Source of the DNA: Noviluteimonas lactosilytica
GTDB lineage: Bacteria; Pseudomonadota; Gammaproteobacteria; Xanthomonadales; Xanthomonadaceae
Reading direction: 5' to 3'
NCBI RefSeq assembly: GCF_020866925.1
Contig: NZ_JAJGAK010000001.1
Coordinates: forward strand, 806,001 to 870,000
DNA: 64,000 nt
The number at the start of each line of letters is the position of its first letter. The first letter of the stretch is position 1. The notes below the pieces were generated by a model. That model saw nothing but the letters and a program-made list of their open reading frames with translations, did not search any database and was not told the DNA's origin. This document shows, piece after piece, positions 1-9,377 of this stretch. Made by a program: the position numbers and the translations under genes.

Positions 1-1
1 G

Positions 2-361
2 CTGCCCGTCGTCGGCGAAGCCTTCGCGGGCGACGTATTCAGGCCGCCGCAGGGGCGCGACCTCGCCCTGCTGCTGGTGCTGTCGCTCGCGTGCACGCTG
101 CTGCCGTTCGCCCTGTCGCTGGCGGCCCTGCGCCATATGAGCGCGTTCGCGCAGCAGCTGGCGGTCAACCTCGAGCCGGTCTACGCGATCGTGCTGGCGA
201 TCCTGCTGCTCGGCGAACAGCGCGAGCTGACCCCGGCCTTCTACGCGGGCGTGGCCATCATCCTGGCTGCCGTCTTCGTCCACCCGCTGCTCGGAAGGCC
301 GAGGCCACTGTCGCAGCCGGAAGTCTTGTGCGCCGCGGAATCCAAGGGCGTCGCCGACTAG
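2..361 (+). CDS. EamA/DMT-family transporter, C-terminal part (5' end outside window)
   Basis: The frame is open from the first bases to the TAG at 359-361, so the gene enters from the left and about 119 residues are visible. They form three to four hydrophobic helices separated by short polar turns, and one segment reads NLEPVYAIVLAILLLGE. A conserved Glu-Pro in a late helix followed by a Gly-Glu turn is typical of the second EamA repeat of drug/metabolite transporters. The protein would sit in the inner membrane and export or import a small metabolite; the substrate cannot be inferred. The last 20 residues are hydrophilic and cytoplasmic. Confidence 0.8.
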   Translation: MPVVGEAFAGDVFRPPQGRDLALLLVLSLACTLLPFALSLAALRHMSAFAQQLAVNLEPVYAIVLAILLLGEQRELTPAFYAGVAIILAAVFVHPLLGRPRPLSQPEVLCAAESKGVAD

Positions 362-365
362 CCCT

Positions 366-402
366 GACGTATCCCGCATCCCGAATCCCCAATCCCCGCT
401 TT
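366..402. repeat. Short ATCCC-type iterated repeat
   Basis: Between the EamA stop and the next gene the DNA iterates a pyrimidine-rich ATCCC/AATCCCC motif (ATCCCGCATCCCGAATCCCC and continuing). Intergenic runs like this are common in Xanthomonadaceae genomes. No function can be assigned; it leaves little room for a promoter of the next gene. Confidence 0.5.
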
Positions 403-420
403 TGTGTCACCCTGCGCCCC

Positions 421-2025
421 ATGTACCTCGACCATTGGGCCCTCAGGGAACCGCCGTTCTCGATCACGCCCGACCCGCGCTTCGTGTTCCTCAGCGAGCG
501 CCACCGGGATGCGCTCGCGCACCTGTTGTTCGGGATCGGCCAGGGCGGCGGTGGCGGCTTCGTGCAACTCACCGGCGAGGTGGGCACGGGCAAGACCACG
601 CTGTGCCGCCTGCTGCTCGAACAACTCCCGGAGAACGCGCGCGTCGCGCTGGTGCTCAACCCGCGCCTGACTGCGATCGAACTGCTGGAAACGCTGTGCG
701 AGGAACTCCACCTCGACACCGCGAACACGCACGGCAGCGTCAAGGCGCTGGTCGACGTGCTCAACACCTACCTGCTGGATGCGTACGCCAAGGGCCTGCG
801 CGTCGTGCTGATCATCGACGAGGCGCAGAACCTCTCCGTCGATGCGCTCGAACAGGTGCGGCTGCTGACCAACCTCGAGACCGACACGCAGAAGCTGCTG
901 CAGATCATCCTGCTCGGCCAGCCGGAACTGCGCGAGATCCTCGCGCGCCGCGACATGCGCCAGCTCGCGCAACGCATCACCGCGCGCTATCACCTGATGC
1001 CGCTCGATGCGTCGGAAACCGGTGCGTACGTGCGCCATCGCATGCGCGTGGCCGGCGCCGTGCATTCGCCCTTCAGCGCGGGCGCGCTGACGCGCATCCA
1101 CAAACATTCGGGCGGCGTGCCGCGGCTGGTCAACGTGATCGCCGAACGCGCGCTGCTCGGCGGCTACGCGCACGATGCGCTGAAGATCGAAGCGAACGAC
1201 ATCGATCGCGCCGCGCGCGAAGCGCTCGCGCCCACGCGGCGCGCCTCGCATCCGTGGCGCTGGGCCGCGGCCGCGACGCTCGTCGCCGCCTCGTTCGCCG
1301 CGTGGTTCTTCTGGCCGCGCACGTCGCCGGTCGATGCGCAGGCCACGCCGGTGACGCAACCCGCGCCGGTCGTTGCGAAACCCAAGCCCGCCGCGTCGCC
1401 GTTCAAGCCGAAGCCGGTGCCCGCGCTGACCGGCGATGCCTTCGCCGCGCGCCTGGCCGGGATGGATGCGAACGGCGTGCCGGCGTGGGCCGCGCTGCTG
1501 TCGCAATGGCAATCGAAGGCGGATGCCGCGGTCGCTTCCGCGTGCCCGCCTGCGATCGAACCGGACCTGTATTGCCTGCGCGGCACCGCGACGCTCGACA
1601 AGTTGTTCGCGCAGGGGCGCCCCGCGTTGCTGCGCGTGCGCACGACGGGCGACGCGTCGACCTGGGCCCTGCTGCTCGGCGCCGACGCGGTGCGCGCGCG
1701 CGTGCAACTCGGCGCGGACATCGTCGACGTCGATCGCGTCGCGCTGCAGCGCGCGTGGACCGGCGAGTACGCGTCGGCGTGGCGCGGCCCGGAAGCGCTC
1801 GTCGAAACGACGTCGGCCGATGGTCGCGGCCCCGCGGTCGACTGGGTGCACGCGCACCTGCCCGACTATCGCGGCCCCGCGGTGCTCGATGCGCAGATGC
1901 GCGAAGCGGTGCGCGCGTTCCAGCAATCGCGCGGCCTGGAGACCGATGGCGTCGTCGGCCCCGAAACGCTGCTCGCCCTCGCCGCGCGCGACCCCGGCCC
2001 GCGTTTGCGCACCTCGCTGGACTGA
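421..2025 (+). CDS. gspA: GspA/ExeA-like AAA ATPase with transmembrane segment and peptidoglycan-binding domain
   Basis: The 534-residue protein begins MYLDHWALREPPF, the usual N-terminus of ExeA/GspA ATPases. Walker A (GEVGTGKTT) is at about residues 52-60 and Walker B (LIIDEA) at about 129-134, followed by an AAA_22-type core to about residue 265. One membrane helix lies near residues 280-298, then a Pro/Ala/Lys linker, and a PG_binding_1 domain (VRAFQQSRGLETDGVVG) closes the protein near residues 480-525. In Aeromonas the ExeAB complex binds peptidoglycan and helps assemble the type II secretin, so this is probably an inner-membrane ATPase acting through the wall. gspB follows 5 bp after the stop. 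The ATG at 421 is chosen because the family N-terminus starts there; the open frame extends further upstream into the transporter gene. Confidence 0.88.
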   Translation: MYLDHWALREPPFSITPDPRFVFLSERHRDALAHLLFGIGQGGGGGFVQLTGEVGTGKTTLCRLLLEQLPENARVALVLNPRLTAIELLETLCEELHLDTANTHGSVKALVDVLNTYLLDAYAKGLRVVLIIDEAQNLSVDALEQVRLLTNLETDTQKLLQIILLGQPELREILARRDMRQLAQRITARYHLMPLDASETGAYVRHRMRVAGAVHSPFSAGALTRIHKHSGGVPRLVNVIAERALLGGYAHDALKIEANDIDRAAREALAPTRRASHPWRWAAAATLVAASFAAWFFWPRTSPVDAQATPVTQPAPVVAKPKPAASPFKPKPVPALTGDAFAARLAGMDANGVPAWAALLSQWQSKADAAVASACPPAIEPDLYCLRGTATLDKLFAQGRPALLRVRTTGDASTWALLLGADAVRARVQLGADIVDVDRVALQRAWTGEYASAWRGPEALVETTSADGRGPAVDWVHAHLPDYRGPAVLDAQMREAVRAFQQSRGLETDGVVGPETLLALAARDPGPRLRTSLD

Positions 2026-2030
2026 CCGCC

Positions 2031-2768
2031 ATGTCCCTCATCCTCGAAGCGCTGCGCAAATCCGAAGCCGAACGCCGCCGCGCCGCCGTGCCCGACCTGC
2101 TCGCCGAACCGCAGGTCGCGACGCCGACGACGATGCGCGCGCCGCAACGCTGGCCGTGGATCGCGGCGACGGGTGCGCTCGCGCTCGCGGTGCTGTGGGT
2201 CGCGTTGCGCGATCCATCACCCGCGCCGTTGTCGGTCGCACCGATCGCAGAGGCACCGCCTGTTTCGAGCGACGCACCGACGCCCGCGCAACCCTCGCCG
2301 ACGACGCCACGCACGACGCCGACGCGACGCCCGCTCGTCGTCGCCGCGCCCGCGCCTGCGCTGGCGGCATCCGCACCGCCCGCCTCCGCGCCGGCCGCAT
2401 CCGCACCGGCGGCATCTGCACAGGTCGCCGCCACCCCGACGCAAACACCCCCGCCCGTCGCCGGCGCGCGCGATGTGCCGCCGCCGCGCGTCGAACCGAT
2501 CGCCGCCGCCGCTCCGCGGCCCGCACCCGTCGTCATCGACACGACCCCGCGCGTCACCGACCTCGTCGGCGAAGAACGCAAGCAACTCCCCGCGCTGAAA
2601 CTCAGCATGCACATGTGGAACGACGATGCCGCGCAGCGCTTCGTCATCATCGATGGCGCGCGGTTGCGCATCGGCGACCACCTGGGCGCGGTGGTGGTCG
2701 CCGACATCCTGCCGGACGGCGTGCTGCTGGATTGGAACGGGCGGCCGTTGAAGCTGCCGTTGCGCTGA
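2031..2768 (+). CDS. gspB: GspB-like protein, partner of GspA
   Basis: The 245-residue protein begins MSLILEALRKSEAERRR, the hallmark start of GspB/ExeB proteins. A single transmembrane helix (about residues 40-58) follows. The middle, about residues 65-165, is a low-complexity Pro/Ala/Thr spacer. The C-terminal 70 residues match the GspB domain (LKLSMHMWNDD, then RLRIGDHLG). It should form an inner-membrane complex with the upstream ATPase, with the C-terminal domain in the periplasm. It lies 5 bp behind gspA, so the two are co-transcribed. The other type II secretion genes are not in the window, so the pair is unlinked from them here. Confidence 0.88.
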   Translation: MSLILEALRKSEAERRRAAVPDLLAEPQVATPTTMRAPQRWPWIAATGALALAVLWVALRDPSPAPLSVAPIAEAPPVSSDAPTPAQPSPTTPRTTPTRRPLVVAAPAPALAASAPPASAPAASAPAASAQVAATPTQTPPPVAGARDVPPPRVEPIAAAAPRPAPVVIDTTPRVTDLVGEERKQLPALKLSMHMWNDDAAQRFVIIDGARLRIGDHLGAVVVADILPDGVLLDWNGRPLKLPLR

Positions 2769-2774
2769 ATACAG

Positions 2775-2946
2775 CGGGGAACGGGAAACGGGAAACAAGA
2801 AGCGGGAAACGGGAGAGCAGCTTTCGGTTCGGCCGGAAACCCGCGAGCCGAAGCAGGCGCTGTCCCCCCGCTTTTCGTTTCCCGCTTTTCGTTTCCCGTT
2901 TCCCGCTTTTCGTTTCCCGCTTTTCGTTTCCCGCTTCTTGTTTCCC
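2775..2946. repeat. Inverted array of GGGAAACG / CTTTTCGTTTCCCG units
   Basis: After gspB the sequence carries GGGAACGGGAAACGGGAAAC-type units (2775-2813). It is followed at 2869-2946 by the complementary orientation, in which the 14-mer CTTTTCGTTTCCCG occurs four times, interrupted by one 7-bp half unit and ending in a variant (CTTCTTGTTTCCC). The two halves are mutually complementary and could form a long hairpin between the converging gspB and cupin genes. This is a tandem/inverted repeat, possibly acting as a two-way terminator. Confidence 0.85.
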
Positions 2947-2952
2947 TATCGT

Positions 2953-3306
2953 CTACTTCTTCCCCGGCCCCTTCGGATCGCCGTCCTTCGCGAACGCCGG
3001 CGGGTAATAGAAGTTCAGCGTCCGCAGCAGCGTGCGTCCGGTGTTGCGCACTTCGTGCTTCTCGCCTTTCTCGATCACCAGCAGCGTGCCCGGCGCGAGC
3101 GCGACGCGGCGCTTGCGCCCTTCGGTCTCGACGATCGCCTGCCCGCTGCCGGCAACGACGAACAGCCATTGGTCCGCGCCGCGATGGCGGTTATCCGGCC
3201 CGCCTTCCGAATCGCCCGGCGGGATCACCATCTCCGCGGCCTGCGCCTTGCGCACTTCGAACGCCACGCGGAAGCCTTCGCCGAATTTCAGGGTCTTGCT
3301 GCGCAT
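2953..3306 (-). CDS. Single-domain cupin protein
   Basis: This is a 117-residue protein with a small beta-barrel cupin pattern. The first motif region includes RHRGADQWLFVVAGSG, and the second reads PGTLLVIEKGEKHEVRNTG. His and Glu residues in these motifs are the usual metal ligands. The C-terminus (FAKDGDPKGPGKK) is basic and probably disordered. Such cupins may be small metal-dependent enzymes or ligand-binding proteins; no substrate is evident. There is no signal peptide, so it should be cytoplasmic. It converges on gspB across the repeat array and reads away from the DoxX gene. Confidence 0.75.
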   Translation of the reverse strand: MRSKTLKFGEGFRVAFEVRKAQAAEMVIPPGDSEGGPDNRHRGADQWLFVVAGSGQAIVETEGRKRRVALAPGTLLVIEKGEKHEVRNTGRTLLRTLNFYYPPAFAKDGDPKGPGKK

Positions 3307-3469
3307 TCATGACTCCCGGGCAGCGGTCCTCGACGAGGCCGACTCTGCCCGCCTGCTCGTGCAGGCGCGATGCACGCGACAGCAGGCGCGGCGCCGCCTA
3401 TGCTCGGCAAGTGGCTCGTCCCGACAGGGGCGTGGGGGCGGGCACGCACCATTCATCCCAGGGGGAGCA

Positions 3470-3865
3470 ATGAACCAGAACACCCAGAACGATCTCGGGC
3501 GACTGATCCTGCGCGTCGCGTTAGGCGTGCTGATCCTGCTGCACGGCATCGCGAAGTTGCGCGGCGGCATGGGCGGCATCGTCGGCATGGTCGAATCGCA
3601 CGGTTTGCCGGGCGTGCTCGGCTACGGCGTGCTCATCGGCGAAGTGCTCGGGCCGCTGATGCTGATCGTCGGTTTCTACGCACGCATCGGCGCGCTGTTC
3701 GTCGCCATCAACATGCTGTTCGCGTTCGCGCTCGTGCACATGGGCGAGCTCGGCCACTTCAGCGACACGGGTGGTTGGGCCTTGGAACTGCAGGGCATGT
3801 ACCTGTTCTCCGCGATCGCGATGGCCCTGCTCGGGCCGGGCCGATATAGCGCCAACGGACGCTGA
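3470..3865 (+). CDS. DoxX-family membrane protein
   Basis: The 131-residue protein has four hydrophobic helices. The family signature is in the first helix, where RLILRVALGVLILLHG leads into a conserved Gly-rich loop. A GGGGGAG ribosome-binding site sits a few bases before the ATG at 3470. DoxX proteins are small inner-membrane proteins linked to thiosulfate:quinone oxidoreductase subunits or to oxidative-stress complexes; the precise role here is unknown. The M1 peptidase starts 10 bp downstream, so the two may share a transcript. Confidence 0.85.
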   Translation: MNQNTQNDLGRLILRVALGVLILLHGIAKLRGGMGGIVGMVESHGLPGVLGYGVLIGEVLGPLMLIVGFYARIGALFVAINMLFAFALVHMGELGHFSDTGGWALELQGMYLFSAIAMALLGPGRYSANGR

Positions 3866-3875
3866 GGTCGACGCC

Positions 3876-6125
3876 ATGACATCGAAAATCCGCATCCAAC
3901 GCTGGGCCGTGGGCCTGGCGCTCGCGAGCACGTGCGTGCTCGTCGCGACCGCGCAGGTGAAGACCGCCGCGCCGGTGACCGCACCGATCGCCGACGTCGT
4001 CGTCGACGACAGCGCCGTCGATGACATCGGTTTCGCGCCCGCCAACGGCACCGCCGTCACCGTGCCCAGCGCCGAAAACGCCTGGGGCGGTGCACGCACC
4101 GGCACCGAAGCGACGCTGTCCGATCGCGTCGTGACGTACAAGATCCAGGCCACGCTCGATCCGAAGAAGCACACCATCGATGGCAAGCAGCAACTCACCT
4201 GGCGCAATCGCAGCGACCGCCCGGTGAAGGCCGTCTACCTGCACCTGTACCTCAACGCGTTCGAGGGCCCGGGCAGCACCTTCAACACCGAGATGCGCAA
4301 CAACCGCTTCGGGTTCCGCAGCGGCGTGCAGGTGGAAGAAGGCGGCTTCGGTTACTCGCGCCTGCAGCGCGTCGCGCAGAACGGCGCGAAGGTGCCGTGG
4401 AAATACGTGCAGCCCGACGGCGGCCCGTCCACCGATCGCACCGTCGTGCGCCTCGACCTGCCCGAAGCGGTCGCGCCGGGCGGCGAAACGACGATCGACA
4501 TGGACTTCTTCAACCAGCTGCCGCGCGTCAGCGCGCGCACCGGCTACTACGGGACGTTCCACCTCGTCGGCCAGTGGTTCCCGAAGATCGGCGTGCTCGA
4601 ACTGCCGGGCGAACGCGGCGCCACCGCGCCGCGCTGGAACGTGCACGAGTTCCACCTGCACAGCGAGTTCTTCGCCGACTACGGCCTGTACGACGTCTCG
4701 CTCACCGTGCCGAAGGACTACACCGTCGGCGCGACGGGCGAAGAACAAGGCGCGCCGGTCGAGAAGAACGGAATGGTCACGCGTCGTTTCGTGCAGGGCG
4801 ACGTGCACGACTTCGCGTGGACCGCCGACAACCGTTACGCCAAGCCGCTCGACGGGGTCTACAACGGCGCGAACGGCCCGGTGAAGGTGCGCGTGCTCTA
4901 CCACCCCGAGTACGCGAACAACGCCGAGCCTGTGCTGAAGGCGACGATCGATTCGCTGACGTATTTCAGCAAGACGCTCGGCGACTATCCGTACAAGACG
5001 GTCACCGCGGTGGTGCCGCCGTACAACGCGGATGAAGCCGGTGGCATGGAATACCCGACGTTCTTCACCGCGTCGAGCTACAAGGACGTGCGCGAAGGAC
5101 GCCTGGAACGTTACCTGCTCGACTTCGTGACCATCCACGAGTTCGGCCACGGTTACTTCTACGGGATCATCGGTTCGAACGAGTTCGAAGAGCCGTGGCT
5201 CGACGAAGGCCTCAACGAGTACTGGGACCATCGCCAGCTCGTCGCGGCGAAGCAGCATGCGACCGCGCAGACCGCGTTCACCAGGTTGATCGGGTTCGAC
5301 ATCGGGCTCGGCGAATTCGAACAGCAGCGCCTCGGCGCGATGCTCTCGAAGCCGGCCGATCCGCTCGGCAACACATCGTGGGATCGCATGTCGAGCGGCA
5401 GCTACGGCACGGTGTACTCGCGCACCGCGACGATGATGCACGACATCGAGCAGCAGGTCGGCAAGGACGCGCTCGAGCGCGCGTTCAAGCTGTACTACGC
5501 GCGCTGGAAGTTCCGTCATCCCTCGAGCGCCGACTTCCGCGAAGCGCTCGCCGAAGGCACCGGCCAGCGCGCGCTGATCGAGAAGACGTTCGCCGAACAG
5601 GTGTACGGCACGCGCAAGGTCGACGATTCGATCGCCGAGTTCTCCAGCGACGAAATCCTGCCGCAGCCGGGCATCGTCGAATACAAGGGCAAGCCGGTCG
5701 AGATCACGCAGGAACAGATCGACAAGGCCGTCGACGGCGTGCGCGAGAAGTGGAAGAAGGCGCATCCGAAGGCGAAGGAAAACGAGGGTGCGGCTTCCAT
5801 GGGCGCGTTCCCGTATGCGACGCGCATCGTGGTCCGTCGCGATGGCGCCGTGGTGGCGAACACCGTGCTCGTGCGTTTCGAGGACGGCACTTCGCGCACG
5901 CTGCGCATGTCCGACACCGGCGACAAGCGCTGGGCGCGCTGGCGCCTGGTCACGCGCAGCAAGGCCGTGTCGGTCGAACTCGACCCGGAACGCCGCGTGT
6001 TCCTCGACCGCGACAAGATCGACGACAGCCGCACGCTCGAAGCCGACGGCTCCGCCTCGCGCCGCTGGTCCGCCGACCTCGCCGCCCTCTTCCAATCGTT
6101 CCTTGCCCTCCTGGTGAGCGTATGA
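3876..6125 (+). CDS. Secreted M1-family zinc metallopeptidase
   Basis: The protein has 749 residues, with a signal peptide at about residues 1-27 (a basic start, then a hydrophobic Ala/Leu/Val core). The gluzincin motif HEFGH is at residues 421-425 and the third zinc ligand Glu is at 444, giving the HEXXH-X18-E spacing of family M1. The upstream GGMEY at about 389-393 stands for the exopeptidase GxMEN motif, but with Tyr in place of Asn. It should trim peptides from the N-terminus in the periplasm or outside the cell. The stop overlaps the next ATG by 4 bp, implying translational coupling with the membrane protein that follows. Confidence 0.88.
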   Translation: MTSKIRIQRWAVGLALASTCVLVATAQVKTAAPVTAPIADVVVDDSAVDDIGFAPANGTAVTVPSAENAWGGARTGTEATLSDRVVTYKIQATLDPKKHTIDGKQQLTWRNRSDRPVKAVYLHLYLNAFEGPGSTFNTEMRNNRFGFRSGVQVEEGGFGYSRLQRVAQNGAKVPWKYVQPDGGPSTDRTVVRLDLPEAVAPGGETTIDMDFFNQLPRVSARTGYYGTFHLVGQWFPKIGVLELPGERGATAPRWNVHEFHLHSEFFADYGLYDVSLTVPKDYTVGATGEEQGAPVEKNGMVTRRFVQGDVHDFAWTADNRYAKPLDGVYNGANGPVKVRVLYHPEYANNAEPVLKATIDSLTYFSKTLGDYPYKTVTAVVPPYNADEAGGMEYPTFFTASSYKDVREGRLERYLLDFVTIHEFGHGYFYGIIGSNEFEEPWLDEGLNEYWDHRQLVAAKQHATAQTAFTRLIGFDIGLGEFEQQRLGAMLSKPADPLGNTSWDRMSSGSYGTVYSRTATMMHDIEQQVGKDALERAFKLYYARWKFRHPSSADFREALAEGTGQRALIEKTFAEQVYGTRKVDDSIAEFSSDEILPQPGIVEYKGKPVEITQEQIDKAVDGVREKWKKAHPKAKENEGAASMGAFPYATRIVVRRDGAVVANTVLVRFEDGTSRTLRMSDTGDKRWARWRLVTRSKAVSVELDPERRVFLDRDKIDDSRTLEADGSASRRWSADLAALFQSFLALLVSV

Positions 6126-7093
6126 CGACCAACGATCGCAAGCTGGGCGCCGTCGGCGCCCTCGTGGGCGGCCTCGGCCGCGCGTTGCAGTGGCGCCTGC
6201 TGCTGCTCTGGGCCGTCGGCCTGCTGTTGCCGACGCTCGTCGCGGTGCTGCCGTGGCAGATCGCATTGTCCGAGCGACTGGATCACTCGGTGCAGGCGAA
6301 CCGGATCGCCGAACGCTTCGACCTCGGCTGGATGATCGAAGCGACCTCGCCGATCGTCACCGATGGCGCGAGCGGCCTCACCGCCGCGGGCATCGCGGGC
6401 TTCGTCATCGCGCTGCTGCTGTCGCCGTGGCTGACCGGCATGGTCGTCGCGTCGATCCGCGCCGGCCAGTCGCTGCGCTTCGGCAACCTGCTGCAGTTCG
6501 GCCTGCGCGAATACGGCCGCATGGCGCGCATGCTCGCGTGGGCGATCGTGCCGCTGGGCATCGCGTTCGCGGTGAGCATGCCGGTGAACAAGTGGGCCGA
6601 GAAGCAGGCCGACATCGCCATCGTGCCCGCGAGCGCCGACAACGCGGGCCTGATCGCGACGATCGTGTTCGTCGCGTGCCTGCTGCTCGCGCACGTCACG
6701 ATCGAAGCGGGCCGCGCGATGCTGGCGGTGGATCCGTCGCGTCGCTCGGCGGTCAAGGCGTGGTGGCGCGGCTTGAAGATGTTCGTGCGTCGCCCGATCG
6801 CGGTGCTCGTCGTTTACCTCGGCACCTTGATCTGCGGCGAAGGCCTCGCCCTCGTGCTCGGCTTCGCGCGCACGCAGGTGAGCGCGGCGAGCGTCGGCGG
6901 TTTGCTGCTCGGTTTCGTGCTCGTGCAACTGGTCGTCGTGGCCGTCGCTTGGGGTCGCGTCGCGCGCTTGTACGGTCTGTCCGCGCTGGCCCGCGATACG
7001 CAGGAGCGCAGCACGCGGGTCGTACCGAAGGAAGCGCCGGCCGAAGCGCCTGCGGCTGCGGACGTCGCGACCGAAGCACTCGCTGTCGCCTGA
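6122..7093 (+). CDS. Multi-pass membrane protein coupled to the M1 peptidase
   Basis: I do not recognise a named family. The 323-residue protein has about six hydrophobic helices (for example LLLLWAVGLLLPTLVAVLP near the N-terminus and GFVIALLLSP). A large extra-helical loop lies around residues 50-85. A cytoplasmic tail rich in Pro/Ala/Glu follows the last helix. Its ATG overlaps the M1 peptidase stop (ATGA), and a strong terminator follows, so the DoxX-M1-membrane protein run ends here. Its role may be to help export, anchoring or peptide handling for the peptidase; this is inference from position only. Confidence 0.75.
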   Translation: MTTNDRKLGAVGALVGGLGRALQWRLLLLWAVGLLLPTLVAVLPWQIALSERLDHSVQANRIAERFDLGWMIEATSPIVTDGASGLTAAGIAGFVIALLLSPWLTGMVVASIRAGQSLRFGNLLQFGLREYGRMARMLAWAIVPLGIAFAVSMPVNKWAEKQADIAIVPASADNAGLIATIVFVACLLLAHVTIEAGRAMLAVDPSRRSAVKAWWRGLKMFVRRPIAVLVVYLGTLICGEGLALVLGFARTQVSAASVGGLLLGFVLVQLVVVAVAWGRVARLYGLSALARDTQERSTRVVPKEAPAEAPAAADVATEALAVA

Positions 7094-7104
7094 GTCCCGA
7101 AACG

Positions 7105-7137
7105 AAAGACCCCCGCTCGCGCGGGGGTCTTTTTTTG
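7105..7137 (+). terminator. Rho-independent terminator
   Basis: A perfect GC-rich stem (AAAGACCCCCGC, loop TCGC, GCGGGGGTCT) is followed by seven Ts. It lies 12 bp after the membrane protein stop and ends the DoxX-M1 transcript. Confidence 0.9.
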
Positions 7138-7141
7138 AAAC

Positions 7142-7189
7142 AGGGGTCAGAGCACCATTTTCGAGAATGGTGCTCTGACCCCTTTTTTT
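7142..7189. repeat. GGGGTCAGAGCAC hairpin, copy 1
   Basis: The arms AGGGGTCAGAGCACCATT (7142-7159) and their exact complement (7166-7183) flank a 6-nt loop and are followed by a T run to 7189. It sits between two converging genes, next to an ordinary terminator. Related copies are at 9326-9371 and 34063-34144. Confidence 0.92.
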
Positions 7190-7192
7190 GCT

Positions 7193-9019
<1,827 letters not shown>

Positions 9020-9098
9020 GGGCACTCCGGCCACTTCGGGGGGGCGCTATTGTGCGCCCTTGGCCGTGACGCCGCCCGCTCTTTCGCAAGGACCCCCG

Positions 9099-9317
9099 AT
9101 GCAACGCCTCGAATTCGCCCTCGACGGACACGATCACGTCGAACTCCACCAACTGCTGAAGCTCGTCGGCCTGGTCGACAGCGGCGGCGCAGGCAAGCAC
9201 TTGGTGGCCAGCGGCGCCGTCTACGTCGATGGCGCCGCGGAATTGCGCAAGACCTGCAAGATTCGCGCGGGCCAGCGCGTCACCGTCGAGGCCCTGACAA
9301 TCGACGTCGTTGCTTGA
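9099..9317 (+). CDS. Small S4-like RNA-binding protein (YbcJ type)
   Basis: The 72-residue protein is essentially one S4 fold (LHQLLKLVGLVDSGGAGK, then VYVDGAAELRKTCKIRAGQ). YbcJ-type proteins bind structured RNA and may take part in ribosome-related work. It reads divergently from the DEAD-box helicase with an 79-bp gap that contains a TATTGT -10-like hexamer, and converges with the DUF945 gene. Confidence 0.85.
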   Translation: MQRLEFALDGHDHVELHQLLKLVGLVDSGGAGKHLVASGAVYVDGAAELRKTCKIRAGQRVTVEALTIDVVA

Positions 9318-9325
9318 TGGTGTCG

Positions 9326-9371
9326 GGGGTCAGATCACTATTTCATCGAAATAGTGCTCTGACCCCTGTTT
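9326..9371. repeat. GGGGTCAGAGCAC hairpin, copy 2 (one arm mutated)
   Basis: The left arm (9326-9344) reads GGGGTCAGATCAC where the family has GAGCAC. The right arm (9348-9366) keeps the family sequence GTGCTCTGACCCC. A T run follows. It sits 8 bp after the S4 gene stop and 11 bp before the end of the converging DUF945 gene, so it is a likely shared terminator. Confidence 0.88.
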
Positions 9372-9377
9372 TTGCCC

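Noticed and set aside
402-2768. A long plus-strand frame joining the gspA region to gspB
   Set aside because: The N-terminal part is out of frame with gspA and has no domain; only its end, starting at 2031, is gspB.
2869-2946. The 14-bp array as a CRISPR
   Set aside because: Units abut with no unique spacers and there are no cas genes.
3759-6266. An 835-codon minus-strand frame over the M1 peptidase gene
   Set aside because: The protein on the plus strand has clear catalytic motifs; the opposite frame shows only repetitive Arg/Glu/His composition.
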